This document shows, piece after piece, positions 8,025 to 16,492 of a stretch of DNA of 64,000 bases. Source of the stretch: Stutzerimonas stutzeri (GTDB lineage: Bacteria > Pseudomonadota > Gammaproteobacteria > Pseudomonadales > Pseudomonadaceae); assembly GCF_015291885.1 (NCBI RefSeq), contig NZ_CP036186.1:3853501-3917500 (forward strand). Reading direction: 5' to 3'. The first letter of the stretch is position 1. Every line of letters begins with the position of its first letter. The notes below the pieces were generated by a model that ran no database searches, was not told the origin of the DNA, and saw only the letters and a program-made list of their open reading frames with translations. The translations under genes and the position numbers were made by a program.

Positions 8025-8732
8025 ATGACTGCTCCTCTACTTGCAATAGACAGTCTCGGCTTTGCCTGGCCCCGCCAGGCCGAGCTGCTGGACATTCCCA
8101 CGTTTCGCCTCGAGCACGGCGAAAGCCTGTTCCTCAAAGGCCCATCGGGCAGCGGCAAGACCACGCTGCTAGGGCTGATCGGTGGCGTACAGAAGGCCGG
8201 GCGCGGCAGCATCCGCCTGCTTGACCGCGACCTTGGCAGCCTCTCGGCAGGGGCGCGGGACCGCTTTCGTGTCGATCACACCGGCTACATCTTCCAGCAG
8301 TTCAACCTGCTGCCCTTCCTTTCGGTACGCGAGAACGTCGGCCTGCCCTGCCATTTTTCGCGGTTGCGCGCCGAACGTGCGCGCAAGCGTCATGGCAGTA
8401 CGGATGCCGCGGCGGCGAGCCTGCTGGAGCATCTGGGCCTAGCACAGGAGCTGTTCGAGCGCCGCGCCGACGCGCTCTCGATCGGCCAGCAGCAGCGCGT
8501 TGCGGCCGCCCGCGCACTGATCGGCCAACCGGAACTGGTCATCGCCGACGAACCGACCTCAGCGCTGGATGCAGACAGTCGCGAGGCCTTCCTCCAGCTA
8601 CTGTTTTCCGAATGCCGCGCCGCCGGAGCAAGCCTGTTGTTCGTCAGCCATGACCAGAGCCTGGCGCCGATGTTCGATCGCAGCCTGTCGCTGGCCGATC
8701 TCAACCGTGCCGCCAGCAATCCGGAGCTTTAG
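8025..8732 (+). CDS. ABC transporter ATP-binding protein (LolD/MacB type)
   Basis: The protein of 235 residues has Walker A GPSGSGKTT at 39-47, signature LSIGQQQRVAAARAL and Walker B LVIADEPTSALD. It belongs to the LolD/MacB-like group that works with FtsX-type permeases, as encoded by the next gene. It follows the ZrgA-like gene by 16 bases. In this context it may power movement of a zinc-related protein or lipoprotein rather than zinc import as such; that is inference. Confidence 0.9.
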   Translation: MTAPLLAIDSLGFAWPRQAELLDIPTFRLEHGESLFLKGPSGSGKTTLLGLIGGVQKAGRGSIRLLDRDLGSLSAGARDRFRVDHTGYIFQQFNLLPFLSVRENVGLPCHFSRLRAERARKRHGSTDAAAASLLEHLGLAQELFERRADALSIGQQQRVAAARALIGQPELVIADEPTSALDADSREAFLQLLFSECRAAGASLLFVSHDQSLAPMFDRSLSLADLNRAASNPEL

Positions 8733-8735
8733 TCG

Positions 8736-10001
8736 ATGTATCTCCTGCGCCTGGCCCTGGCGAGCCTGAACAATCGTCGCTTCACAGCTTTGCTGACCGT
8801 ATTCGCCATTGCTCTGTCGGTATGCCTATTGCTCGCCGTCGAACGGGTGCGCAATGAAACCCGTGCGAGCTTCGCCAGCACCATCAGCGGCACTGATCTG
8901 GTGGTCGGCGCACGTTCCGGCTCGGTCAATCTGTTGCTCTATTCGGTGTTCCGCATCGGCAACGCAACCAACAATATTCGCTGGGACAGCTACCAGCGCT
9001 TCGCCGAGCACCCGCGGGTCGACTGGGCCATCCCCATTTCGCTGGGCGATTCCCATCGCGGTTATCGCGTGATGGGCACCAGCACCACTTATTTCGAGCA
9101 CTACCGTTACGGCCGCAAACAGCCACTGCAACTGGCCCAAGGCCGCGCCTTCGAAAGCGATCCGTTCGAGGTCGTGCTTGGCGCGGAAGTGGCCAATGCG
9201 CTGGGCTACCAGCTGGATGACAGCATCGTCCTAGCCCATGGCGTAGCCCGTGTTAGCCTGGTTCAGCACGATGACAAGCCCTTCCGTGTGGTCGGCGTGC
9301 TGCAGCGCACCGGCACGCCGGTTGACCGCACCCTGCACATCAGCCTTGAAGGCATGGAAGCGCTGCACGTCGATTGGCAGAACGGTATGCCGGCCCGCGG
9401 CGCAGCACGCATCGACGCCGAGCAGGCGCGCCAGCTCGACCTTCAGCCGCAGCAGATCACCGCATTCCTGCTAGGTCTCAACAGCAAGATCGCTACCTTC
9501 ACCCTGCAGAGGGAGATCAACCAGTACCGCGGCGAGCCACTGCTGGCGATTCTGCCCGGCGTTGCTCTACAGGAACTTTGGAGCCTGATGGGTACGGCCG
9601 AGAAGGCGCTGTTCGTGGTTTCACTGTTCGTCGTGCTGACCGGCCTGATCGGCATGCTGACGGCGATCCTCACCAGCCTCAACGAGCGCCGCCGTGAGAT
9701 GGCCATTCTGCGCTCCGTCGGGGCCCGGCCCTGGCACATCGCAGCGCTGCTGATCATCGAGGCATTCGGACTGGCTTTGGCAGGAACACTGCTGGGCCTG
9801 GCATTGCTTTATCTCGGCATCGCTGTGGCCCAGTCGCCGCTGCAGAGCCTTTACGGGCTGTATCTGCCGCTTGCCTGGCCAAGCACCTATGAGTGGAGCC
9901 TGCTCGGCGCTATCCTGCTGGCGGCACTGCTGATGGGCAGCGTGCCGGCCTGGCGGGCCTATCGCCAATCGCTGGCCGATGGCCTGTCGATTCGACTGTG
10001 A
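8736..10001 (+). CDS. FtsX/MacB-type ABC transporter permease
   Basis: The 421-residue membrane protein has one N-terminal membrane segment (residues about 15-37), a large periplasmic domain of roughly 230 residues, and three C-terminal membrane segments beginning near residue 285. This is the FtsX/LolC/MacB layout. The MNERRREMAILRSVGA-like segment (LNERRREMAILRSVGARP) is the conserved cytosolic coupling loop. It starts three bases after the ATPase stop, so the two form one transporter. The cargo is unknown; placement in the zinc operon is the main clue. Confidence 0.9.
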   Translation: MYLLRLALASLNNRRFTALLTVFAIALSVCLLLAVERVRNETRASFASTISGTDLVVGARSGSVNLLLYSVFRIGNATNNIRWDSYQRFAEHPRVDWAIPISLGDSHRGYRVMGTSTTYFEHYRYGRKQPLQLAQGRAFESDPFEVVLGAEVANALGYQLDDSIVLAHGVARVSLVQHDDKPFRVVGVLQRTGTPVDRTLHISLEGMEALHVDWQNGMPARGAARIDAEQARQLDLQPQQITAFLLGLNSKIATFTLQREINQYRGEPLLAILPGVALQELWSLMGTAEKALFVVSLFVVLTGLIGMLTAILTSLNERRREMAILRSVGARPWHIAALLIIEAFGLALAGTLLGLALLYLGIAVAQSPLQSLYGLYLPLAWPSTYEWSLLGAILLAALLMGSVPAWRAYRQSLADGLSIRL

Positions 10002-10009
10002 GGAAGCCG

Positions 10010-10528
10010 ATGTCGCGCCTGTTGATTGCTCTGCTACTGGTCTGCACGCTTCCCGTGTATGCCGACGATGTCCGCGAGCTGCAGTGGGCGGAGCTGATCC
10101 CTGAAGGCGCGCCGCCACCGCCACCGCCGCCGCCGCTGGCCATCCATGACATGTCGCAGCTGGCCGATGCGCTCGCCGCCGAGACCGACCCGGCCGCCGC
10201 GCAACAGTCGCCAGCCGCGCCTGTCGTCGAGGCACTCGATGGTCAGATGGTGAAGTTGCCGGGCTATATCGTGCCGCTGGACATGACTGACGAGGGCCGC
10301 GTCATCGAGTTCCTGCTGGTGCCCTACTTCGGTGCCTGCATTCACGTGCCGCCGCCACCGTCCAACCAGATCGTGCATGCCACCAGCGAACTGGGCGTGC
10401 GCATGGACGCACTTTACGAGCCGTTCTGGATCGAGGGACCGTTGAGCGTCGAACACGCCAGCAGCGAGCTGGCTGAAGCGGGTTACCGCATGCAGGCACA
10501 GAAGATCTATCCCTACGAGTTGCAGTAA
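10010..10528 (+). CDS. DUF3299 exported protein of the zinc operon
   Basis: The 172-residue protein has a signal peptide (cleavage near VYA, residue 17-18) and the DUF3299 core LPGYIVPLD...FLLVPYFGACIHVPPPPSNQ near residues 82-125, with one conserved cysteine in the GACIH motif. It carries eight prolines in a row near residues 35-42, which would normally make translation depend on EF-P. It starts eight bases after the permease stop. P. aeruginosa keeps a similar gene at the end of its zinc-starvation operon. Its biochemical role is not known. Confidence 0.8.
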   Translation: MSRLLIALLLVCTLPVYADDVRELQWAELIPEGAPPPPPPPPLAIHDMSQLADALAAETDPAAAQQSPAAPVVEALDGQMVKLPGYIVPLDMTDEGRVIEFLLVPYFGACIHVPPPPSNQIVHATSELGVRMDALYEPFWIEGPLSVEHASSELAEAGYRMQAQKIYPYELQ

Positions 10529-10649
10529 CGACTCAGGGCTGAGCCCCCGGTGATCGGTGGGAGCAGCCGCGGATGTGATACTGCCTGCCGAGCGGCCATC
10601 CACAACATCCCCAACACTGAACAACTGAGAGTTTCCGGATAGCCAAATA

Positions 10650-11741
10650 TCAGTGGGCGCTGGCGATCTGCTTCTCGCGCTCGAGACTGAGCTCGCCTTC
10701 CGCCCATTCGCGCCACTCACGCACCCGTCTGCGCTCCGCACCGGCGCGCTCGGCCTGTTTCAGCGCCTCGAGCCCGGCTTGCCAACGGGCCTGCTCCAGC
10801 TCCAGTTGCGCCACGCTCATCCAGAACTTCGCACTGCCGGTTTGAGTCGCCAGTTGACGATAGATCTTCGCGGCTTCGGTGCGCTCGCGGGCCTGCCACC
10901 AGAGCATGCCCATGCGTTCCTGACGGCTGGCGTTGTTCGGCAGCAAGCGTGACGCAAGCATGCCTTCGAGCAGCTTGGCGCCCTGCCAGGGTTGCCCGGC
11001 CGCGCTGGCCAGGGCGACCAGGTTGTCCAGCTCCGTTTCGTTGAAGCGCAGGCCTTTGGCATGCGCTGCACGCAGCGTTGCCAGCGCCCGATCTTGCGCA
11101 CCAGCCATCTGCTGCAAACCGGCCAGCTGACGCCAGGCCTTGGCCTGGTCGGGATGGCGCAGCAACAACTTCTTCTGCCAGCCCTCTGCTGCTTGATAGC
11201 GCTTCAGCTCGGCGTTGCCGGCAACCAGAAACTGCAGCCAGGTGTCGCCAACACGCGGATTGGCTTGCACGTAGCGTTCGGCCAGCGGCAGCGCCTTTGC
11301 ATGCTGGCCAAGGCCCTGATAAGCCTGCACCAGCATCTGCAGCACTTCCTCGTTGCCCTGGTTGGCCGAGCCCAACAGGCTGACTACCTTGGCGTAGCGA
11401 CCCTCGACAAGATTCAGCCGGGCCAGGTTGAGGCGTTCGCCTGCCAGCAACTCCTCATCCAGCTTTCCACTGGCGACCGCTTTATCGAGCCATTCCAACG
11501 CATGGCGATTATTGCCTTCGGCCCAGGCCAGATAGCCGCGGCTACGCCAGAGCAAGGCCTCCTCGCCACTCCCGGCTTTCGCGCTGACACCATCCAGCGC
11601 CTTGCGCGCAGCGGCGTAGTCACCTTTGCTCTGCGCGGTCTGCGCTCGCTCGAGCGCCATGAATACCGCCGGATCGATCGCCTGCGCGGCCTGAGCCGAG
11701 ACGGTGAGAAAAAGCGATAACACGAGCAGCAAACGAAGCAT
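10650..11741 (-). CDS. Exported TPR protein of the TonB2-type cluster
   Basis: The 363-residue product has a signal peptide (about 1-20, VSAQA) and several tetratricopeptide-like helix pairs from residue 25 to the end. TPR proteins accompany TonB2-type clusters in Vibrio and relatives, where they support iron uptake. It starts one base after the tonB stop codon and is the last gene of the operon. The partner is inferred to be the periplasmic side of the TonB complex. Between its end and the zinc operon (10529-10649) I see nothing clear. Confidence 0.8.
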   Translation of the reverse strand: MLRLLLVLSLFLTVSAQAAQAIDPAVFMALERAQTAQSKGDYAAARKALDGVSAKAGSGEEALLWRSRGYLAWAEGNNRHALEWLDKAVASGKLDEELLAGERLNLARLNLVEGRYAKVVSLLGSANQGNEEVLQMLVQAYQGLGQHAKALPLAERYVQANPRVGDTWLQFLVAGNAELKRYQAAEGWQKKLLLRHPDQAKAWRQLAGLQQMAGAQDRALATLRAAHAKGLRFNETELDNLVALASAAGQPWQGAKLLEGMLASRLLPNNASRQERMGMLWWQARERTEAAKIYRQLATQTGSAKFWMSVAQLELEQARWQAGLEALKQAERAGAERRRVREWREWAEGELSLEREKQIASAH

Positions 11742-11742
11742 C

Positions 11743-12456
11743 TCAGCGTTCTCCTTGCAGACGGAAGTGCAGGGTTTTCACAGCTTCACGGGATACCGCT
11801 GCACCACCCTCGGTGCGTGGCGCAAAACGCCAGCGGGCCGCGGCACGCCGGGCCTCGCGGTCGAAGACGTTACGGGGTGAGGCTTCCAGTACACGGATGT
11901 TTTCTACCCGGCCCTGCGGATTGATGGTGAAAGCCAGCTTGATGTGCCCTTCGATGCCCTGCTGCCGCGCACGATAGGGGTACTCGGGACGCACATCATT
12001 GAGCGGCATCACTTCCTGCTCCGGACCACCTGGGTTGCCCGCCGCTTCGACTGCAGCACTTGCCGGAGCCGGGGCTGCGGCCGGCGCACTCTGCGCCGCC
12101 GTGAGGCCGGACAGGCTAGGCGCTGGCGCAGTCGCTACCGATATGCCGGCGTCGATGTTGGGCAGGTCGAGATCGAGCTTCGGCAGGTTGGCGTCCGGCG
12201 TCGCCATATTCGGCGTCGGCGGCGTTGGCGGTTGCGGCGTCTTCGGTTGTGGTGGCTGCGGTGCCTGTTGACGGGACCGCGTGGCGCTGTCCTCGTTGCG
12301 TCCATCCATGCGCACGAAGTTGGCAATCGCCAATGGGTCTTCCTGGATTTTGCTGCGCGGCGGATTGACCATGCTCAGCATCAGCGCGAACAGCAGCAGC
12401 GCCACCACGCAGGCGGCGACGAAGGCAAGACTGAAACGAACCAGCCGCGGCTGCAT
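11743..12456 (-). CDS. tonB: TonB-family energy transducer
   Basis: TonB spans the periplasm and passes energy from ExbB-ExbD to outer-membrane receptors. The 237-residue protein has one N-terminal membrane helix (about 10-30), a Pro-rich linker with PQPPQPKTPQPPTPPTP near 66-82, and a C-terminal TonB domain (about 150-237) with YPYRARQQGIEGHIKLAF. Its start codon shares a base with the exbD stop. It is a short-linker TonB of the TonB2 class; another TonB may exist elsewhere in the genome. Confidence 0.9.
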   Translation of the reverse strand: MQPRLVRFSLAFVAACVVALLLFALMLSMVNPPRSKIQEDPLAIANFVRMDGRNEDSATRSRQQAPQPPQPKTPQPPTPPTPNMATPDANLPKLDLDLPNIDAGISVATAPAPSLSGLTAAQSAPAAAPAPASAAVEAAGNPGGPEQEVMPLNDVRPEYPYRARQQGIEGHIKLAFTINPQGRVENIRVLEASPRNVFDREARRAAARWRFAPRTEGGAAVSREAVKTLHFRLQGER

Positions 12457-12869
12457 CAGCGCGACCCCGTACTGGCAGCCAGTGCAACGTCCTGCACCCC
12501 GGCCTGACGCGCCTGATCCATTACCTGCACCACCAGGCCGGTGCGAGCATCCTGGTCAGCCTGAACGACCACCGCACCTTCCGGCTGATCCACGCGCAGA
12601 CGCTCGACATGGGCACGTACGCTGCGCACGTCCACCGCCTGCTTGTCGATCCAAACCTGCCCATCGGCAGTGACGGCAATCAGGATGTTGCCTTTGTCTT
12701 GAGCGCTAGCGGTGTCCGCCTGCGGACGATGGACCTCGACACCGGACTCCTTGATGAAGGAGCTGGTGACGATGAAGAAGATCAGCATGATAAAGACAAC
12801 ATCGAGCATCGGCGTAAGGTCGATGCCGGTATCTTCTTCCTGCTGGTAATGATGACGACGCATACGCAT
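12456..12869 (-). CDS. exbD: ExbD/TolR-family biopolymer transport protein
   Basis: The 137-residue protein has a short cytosolic tail, one membrane helix and a periplasmic domain. The proton-path aspartate is present as D23 in TPMLDVVFIMLIFF. With ExbB it forms the proton-driven motor that energises TonB. It begins 11 bases after exbB and its stop overlaps the tonB start. Length and motif are typical. Confidence 0.93.
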   Translation of the reverse strand: MRMRRHHYQQEEDTGIDLTPMLDVVFIMLIFFIVTSSFIKESGVEVHRPQADTASAQDKGNILIAVTADGQVWIDKQAVDVRSVRAHVERLRVDQPEGAVVVQADQDARTGLVVQVMDQARQAGVQDVALAASTGSR

Positions 12870-12880
12870 CCCGCTAATCC

Positions 12881-13426
12881 TCAGTCGTGACGCAGCTGGT
12901 CAGCCAGCCGGTCGAGAGACTGGCGCGCGATCCGCTCGAGGCGCGCCAGACTGAACAATCCTGTGATGGCCAGCACCATGCCAGCCATGGTCGGCAGAGT
13001 CGCCTGCCAGACACCTGCGGCCATGCCGCGTGGGTTGCCGGAGCCACTGAGCGCCAGCACGTCGAATACTGCGATCATGCCGCTGACCGTGCCGAGCAGT
13101 CCGAGTAGCGGATACATCGCCACCAGGGTCTTGCTTAGCCGTAGCGGCCCGGACAACTGCTGCTGCGCCTGCGCCAGCCAGGCCGAACGCACCGCACGCT
13201 GCCAGCTACCAGGCTCATCGGCCATCTGCGCCCAAGCCTGCCGACGCGATTCGACCCAGTGCGGGAAGACCCGCCGCATGAACCACAGGCGCTCGAAAAC
13301 CAGCGTCCAATACAGCACGCACAGGCCGGCCAGCGCCCACATCACCACGCCGCCCGCAGCCATGAAGTCGAGCAGCGCATGACCGCTGTCGACCAGACCC
13401 AGCCAGTGGGCGCGCAAATCAGTCAC
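12881..13426 (-). CDS. exbB: ExbB/TolQ-family proton channel protein
   Basis: The 181-residue protein has three membrane segments, with the conserved helix LVAMYPLLGLLGTVSGMIAVFD near 100-125 and a C-terminal segment PTMAGMVLAITGLF. It pairs with the ExbD encoded next. The start is GTG at 13426 and overlaps the stop of the larger TtpC-like gene by eight bases, which supports tight coupling. It is shorter than E. coli ExbB, as expected for the TonB2-type ExbB. Confidence 0.92.
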   Translation of the reverse strand: MTDLRAHWLGLVDSGHALLDFMAAGGVVMWALAGLCVLYWTLVFERLWFMRRVFPHWVESRRQAWAQMADEPGSWQRAVRSAWLAQAQQQLSGPLRLSKTLVAMYPLLGLLGTVSGMIAVFDVLALSGSGNPRGMAAGVWQATLPTMAGMVLAITGLFSLARLERIARQSLDRLADQLRHD

Positions 13427-14765
13427 GGCGTGGCGCCCCCGACAGATGCAGCGCGATCAACCCTGCGCTTTGCTGCTCAAGCAGTTGAATCAGTCCCTTG
13501 CTGCGGCTGGCCAGCAGGCTGTGCAGGAACAGCAATGGGATCGCCACTACCAGGCCCAGCACGGTCGTTACCAGCGCCTGAGAGATACCGTCAGCCATCA
13601 GCCGCGAATCACCGCCACCGCTCTGGGTGATCGCCTGGAAAGTAATGATCATGCCGGTAACGGTACCCAGCAGCCCGAGCAGCGGCGCGACGGCAGCGAG
13701 CAATTTGAGCAGCGGCTGGCCGCGCTCCAACGGCGGTGTCTCCTGAAGAATCGCCTCATCCAGCTTAAGCTCCAGCGTCTCCAGATCCGACAGTTGAGGC
13801 TTAGGCCCCAGCACGCCGATGATGCGCCCGAGCGGATTGTCGTCGCGCGGCTGGTTGAGCTCACGCATCTGGCTGCCGACCTTGCGACCGACGCCACCGA
13901 GGTAGACCATGCGCCAGATCGCCAACAGCAGGCCGATGGCACCGAGAACCAAAATCACACCACCGACCAGCCCGCCCTGCTTCACGCGTTCCCATAGCGT
14001 CGGCTGACGCTGCAGCTGAGCGAGCAAAGTACCTCGACTCGGATCCACCGGCAGGGTAGCCAACGCTTCATTGCTTTCCAGATAGTCTCCGATCAGACCT
14101 TTACCGGACGGCTGACGCACCGGCACCAGCAACTCGCCGGCATCAGCGTCATAGCGCAGGAAGGCATCACGGGTGAAAGCGGAAAAGCTACCTACTCGCA
14201 GGACTGGCTGTTCACTACGCGCCCCATCGGTGCCCACTACCGGCAGCTGCACACGCTCTACGCGACCGCTGGCGGCCAGGTCTTCGAGCAGTGTCATCCA
14301 GAAAGCGTCGAGATCCTCGGCCGAGGGCAGCGCGCGACTTTCAGCCAGGCTGCGCAGCTGCTTCAAACGCTCTGGGTACTGGGCATTGAGCAGGCTGTCC
14401 TGCCATTGCCCAGCGATGTCTCCTGCACTCTGGCGCACCACACCGAACAGCTCACCCAGGTGGCCGACCCGCTGCGCCAAGAGTTTTTCCTGCTCAGCCA
14501 GCTCGGCTTCCTGACGGTCCAATTCGGCCTTCAGCCGCTCGGCCTCGGCCTTTTGCTCGGCCAATGCGGCACGGGCGCGGGAAAGCAGTTGCTGCTGCTC
14601 GCCGCGATCCCGAACAAAGGCTTGCTCCCGGGCCTGCATGGCACTGACCTCGGCTGCGCGATCGCTGCGAATGCGCTCGAGCAGCTGGTCGGGGCTGAGC
14701 GGCTCTGCCGAATGAGCCGCGAGTGGCAGCAGCGCGACGAAGAAGAGGGAAAACAGACGGCTCAT
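13419..14765 (-). CDS. TtpC-like MotA/TolQ/ExbB protein
   Basis: The 448-residue protein has a signal peptide (about 1-18), a long coiled-coil region (about 30-115, rich in Glu, Gln, Ala, Leu), a beta-rich periplasmic part, and a C-terminal ExbB-like membrane domain with LLAAVAPLLGLLGTVTGMI. This layout matches TtpC, the fourth component of Vibrio TonB2 systems. The ATG at 14765 overlaps the DUF3450 stop (ATGA); the frame is open 48 codons further but inside the upstream gene. Both this protein and the smaller ExbB should sit in one complex. Confidence 0.88.
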   Translation of the reverse strand: MSRLFSLFFVALLPLAAHSAEPLSPDQLLERIRSDRAAEVSAMQAREQAFVRDRGEQQQLLSRARAALAEQKAEAERLKAELDRQEAELAEQEKLLAQRVGHLGELFGVVRQSAGDIAGQWQDSLLNAQYPERLKQLRSLAESRALPSAEDLDAFWMTLLEDLAASGRVERVQLPVVGTDGARSEQPVLRVGSFSAFTRDAFLRYDADAGELLVPVRQPSGKGLIGDYLESNEALATLPVDPSRGTLLAQLQRQPTLWERVKQGGLVGGVILVLGAIGLLLAIWRMVYLGGVGRKVGSQMRELNQPRDDNPLGRIIGVLGPKPQLSDLETLELKLDEAILQETPPLERGQPLLKLLAAVAPLLGLLGTVTGMIITFQAITQSGGGDSRLMADGISQALVTTVLGLVVAIPLLFLHSLLASRSKGLIQLLEQQSAGLIALHLSGAPRRD

Positions 14766-15547
14766 TGCGCGGCCTCCTCGGCCAGGGTCTTCACGGGCAG
14801 TTGCAGATAGGCCGGAGCCTGTTGCTGGCGAGCGATGGCAATCGCTTGCGTCAACGGGCGCCGAGCGCTGCCGTCGAGCACTTCCCAAGCGCGCGTCTGC
14901 GGGTTCCACCAGCCACTCTCATGAGCATCAAGGGTCTGGTAATAGAGCATCACTCGGCCCAGGCGGAGGAACTCGACGCTGCGAGAATCGGCGTCGCCCG
15001 GCAGCTCGCCGCGCCAGGCTTCGAGCGTGCGGCCGTAATCACTTTCGATCTGGTAGGCCTCCAGGATGCGTCGGTACTTTTCCGCCAGACTGACATCGGC
15101 ACGCGGGAGCAGGTCCTGCAAACCGGCCAGGCGATCGGCGCGCTCATCGGGTAGGAAAGGCAGGTCAGCAACGATGAACTCGCTCAGCACCTCCACCATA
15201 CGACTCATCTGTGGCGTTACTGCTTCCTGAGTACGCTCGATGCTGTCCAGCTGGCGCTGAAAGCCCACCAGTTCCTTGCTCTGCGCTGCAGTGAGCTCAT
15301 GCAACTGTTTGTTATAGGCCTTCAACGCCTCGGTCTGCTGCAGGGCGCTGCGGTACTCGTTGAGCATTTCGCGGGTGGCATCGTCGAGCTGATCAATCCG
15401 CGCCTGAGAAGCCTTTGCTTCGGCGGAAAGGCGCTCGCTTTCTCCCAGCGCCGCATCCAGCGGCGCAGCGGACAGCGATCCGGCGTAGAGCTGCACACAG
15501 CACGGCAGCACGGCAACCGCCAGCAGGCGGGGGATGAAGGAAGGCAT
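14762..15547 (-). CDS. DUF3450 periplasmic coiled-coil protein
   Basis: The 261-residue product has a signal peptide (about 1-27), then a coiled coil from about 35 to 115, and a globular C-terminal half with FLRLGRVMLYYQTLD and GWWNP. This is the DUF3450 pattern that heads TonB2-type clusters in many marine and soil gammaproteobacteria. Its molecular role is not established. It is the first gene of the six-gene operon, behind a promoter that overlaps a Fur-box-like site. Confidence 0.87.
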   Translation of the reverse strand: MPSFIPRLLAVAVLPCCVQLYAGSLSAAPLDAALGESERLSAEAKASQARIDQLDDATREMLNEYRSALQQTEALKAYNKQLHELTAAQSKELVGFQRQLDSIERTQEAVTPQMSRMVEVLSEFIVADLPFLPDERADRLAGLQDLLPRADVSLAEKYRRILEAYQIESDYGRTLEAWRGELPGDADSRSVEFLRLGRVMLYYQTLDAHESGWWNPQTRAWEVLDGSARRPLTQAIAIARQQQAPAYLQLPVKTLAEEAAQ

Positions 15548-15581
15548 TGAAGGATCCTTGGAGACGGGCGTTAACTCAAAA

Positions 15582-15600
15582 GAGAAACATTATCATCTGT
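15582..15600 (-). promoter_or_regulatory. Fur-box-like site overlapping the TonB-cluster promoter
   Basis: On the minus strand the 19 bases ending in GATGATAATGTTTCTC match about 12 of 19 positions of the Fur consensus. The site covers the -10 element of the proposed promoter and lies 35 bases upstream of the DUF3450 start. Iron control fits a TonB energy cluster. The match is moderate, so this is a candidate only. Confidence 0.45.
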
Positions 15601-15617
15601 GAGTTGACGCAAAGCAA
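15589..15617 (-). promoter_or_regulatory. Promoter of the TonB2-type operon
   Basis: TTGCTT at 15617-15612 and GATAAT at 15594-15589 on the minus strand are separated by 17 bases, the ideal spacing for the housekeeping sigma factor. It points at the DUF3450 gene. Confidence 0.6.
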
Positions 15618-15654
15618 CCCTGCCGCTATGTCGCAGGTGAGCAGGCATTTTTCA

Positions 15655-15668
15655 TTGAGCTGGATCAA
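15655..15668. promoter_or_regulatory. Anr/FNR-type box upstream of oprG
   Basis: TTGAG, four bases, then ATCAA matches the oxygen-sensing Anr/Dnr site (TTGAT-N4-ATCAA) in nine of ten positions. A TACCAT element at 15690-15695 lies at the distance expected for a class II activated promoter. OprG in P. aeruginosa is known to be Anr-dependent, which supports the call. Confidence 0.75.
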
Positions 15669-15731
15669 AAACCCGCCGCGCTCAGCCCCTACCATGGCCC
15701 CCAATCGCATTACACCAAACGGAGCATCATC

Positions 15732-16418
15732 ATGCGCAAGACCCTGTTCACCGCTTCCGCGCTGGCCCTGGCGCTGGCCGCCCCCTTCGCCCAGGCTTTC
15801 GAAGCCGGGGACATCATCGTTCGCGCTGGTGCGATCACCGTTGATCCGCGTGAAGATAGCAGTGACATCTATGTTGGTGCACTCGGCACGAGCGTAGCAG
15901 GTACCAAGGCCACGCTAGACAGCAACACCCAGCTTGGCTTGAACTTCGCCTACATGGTCACCGACAAGGTGGGTATCGAACTGCTGGCAGCCACCCCGTT
16001 CAGTCACGACGTTGGCGTGAAGGGAATGCCGGGCGGGTTCGCCGGTCTGAATGGCAAGCTGGGTAGCCTCAAGCACCTGCCACCAACCCTGAGCGTTATC
16101 TACTATCCGCTAGAAAAAACCTCCGCATTCCAGCCTTACGTCGGCGCCGGCATTAACTACACCTGGTTCTTCGACACCAAACTGAGCAGCAGCGCCGAGG
16201 ATAAAGGCTTCAGCGGCCTGGATATGAAAGACTCTTGGGGGCTGGCCGCTCAAGTCGGCATGGACTATATGCTGACCGACAACATCATGCTGAACGCCCA
16301 AGTTCGCTACATCGATATCGACACAACTGGCACTACCAACATTCTCGGAGACAAGGTTAAAGTCGACGTAGACGTAGACCCGATGGTCTACATGGTCGGC
16401 CTCGGCTACAAGTTCTGA
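15732..16418 (+). CDS. oprG: OmpW-family outer-membrane protein OprG
   Basis: The 228-residue protein has a signal peptide ending AQA near residue 22, then FEAGDIIVRAGAITVDP, the standard start of mature OmpW proteins. It finishes in an aromatic residue (VGLGYKF), as outer-membrane barrels do. The family forms an eight-strand barrel that lets small hydrophobic molecules pass laterally into the membrane. The ATG follows CGGAGCATCATC. The upstream Anr box predicts higher expression at low oxygen. A strong terminator follows. Confidence 0.92.
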   Translation: MRKTLFTASALALALAAPFAQAFEAGDIIVRAGAITVDPREDSSDIYVGALGTSVAGTKATLDSNTQLGLNFAYMVTDKVGIELLAATPFSHDVGVKGMPGGFAGLNGKLGSLKHLPPTLSVIYYPLEKTSAFQPYVGAGINYTWFFDTKLSSSAEDKGFSGLDMKDSWGLAAQVGMDYMLTDNIMLNAQVRYIDIDTTGTTNILGDKVKVDVDVDPMVYMVGLGYKF

Positions 16419-16447
16419 CGAAACGGCTGCCGCCTAATCGCAGACAA

Positions 16448-16474
16448 ACAAAAGGCGCCTAAGGCGCCTTTTGT
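16448..16474. terminator. Bidirectional intrinsic terminator
   Basis: ACAAAAGGCGCC and its perfect complement are separated by a three-base loop and followed by GTGTTTTT on the plus strand. It ends oprG and, read the other way, the epimerase operon that converges on it. Confidence 0.9.
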
Positions 16475-16492
16475 GTTTTTAGAGTTCGCCTC

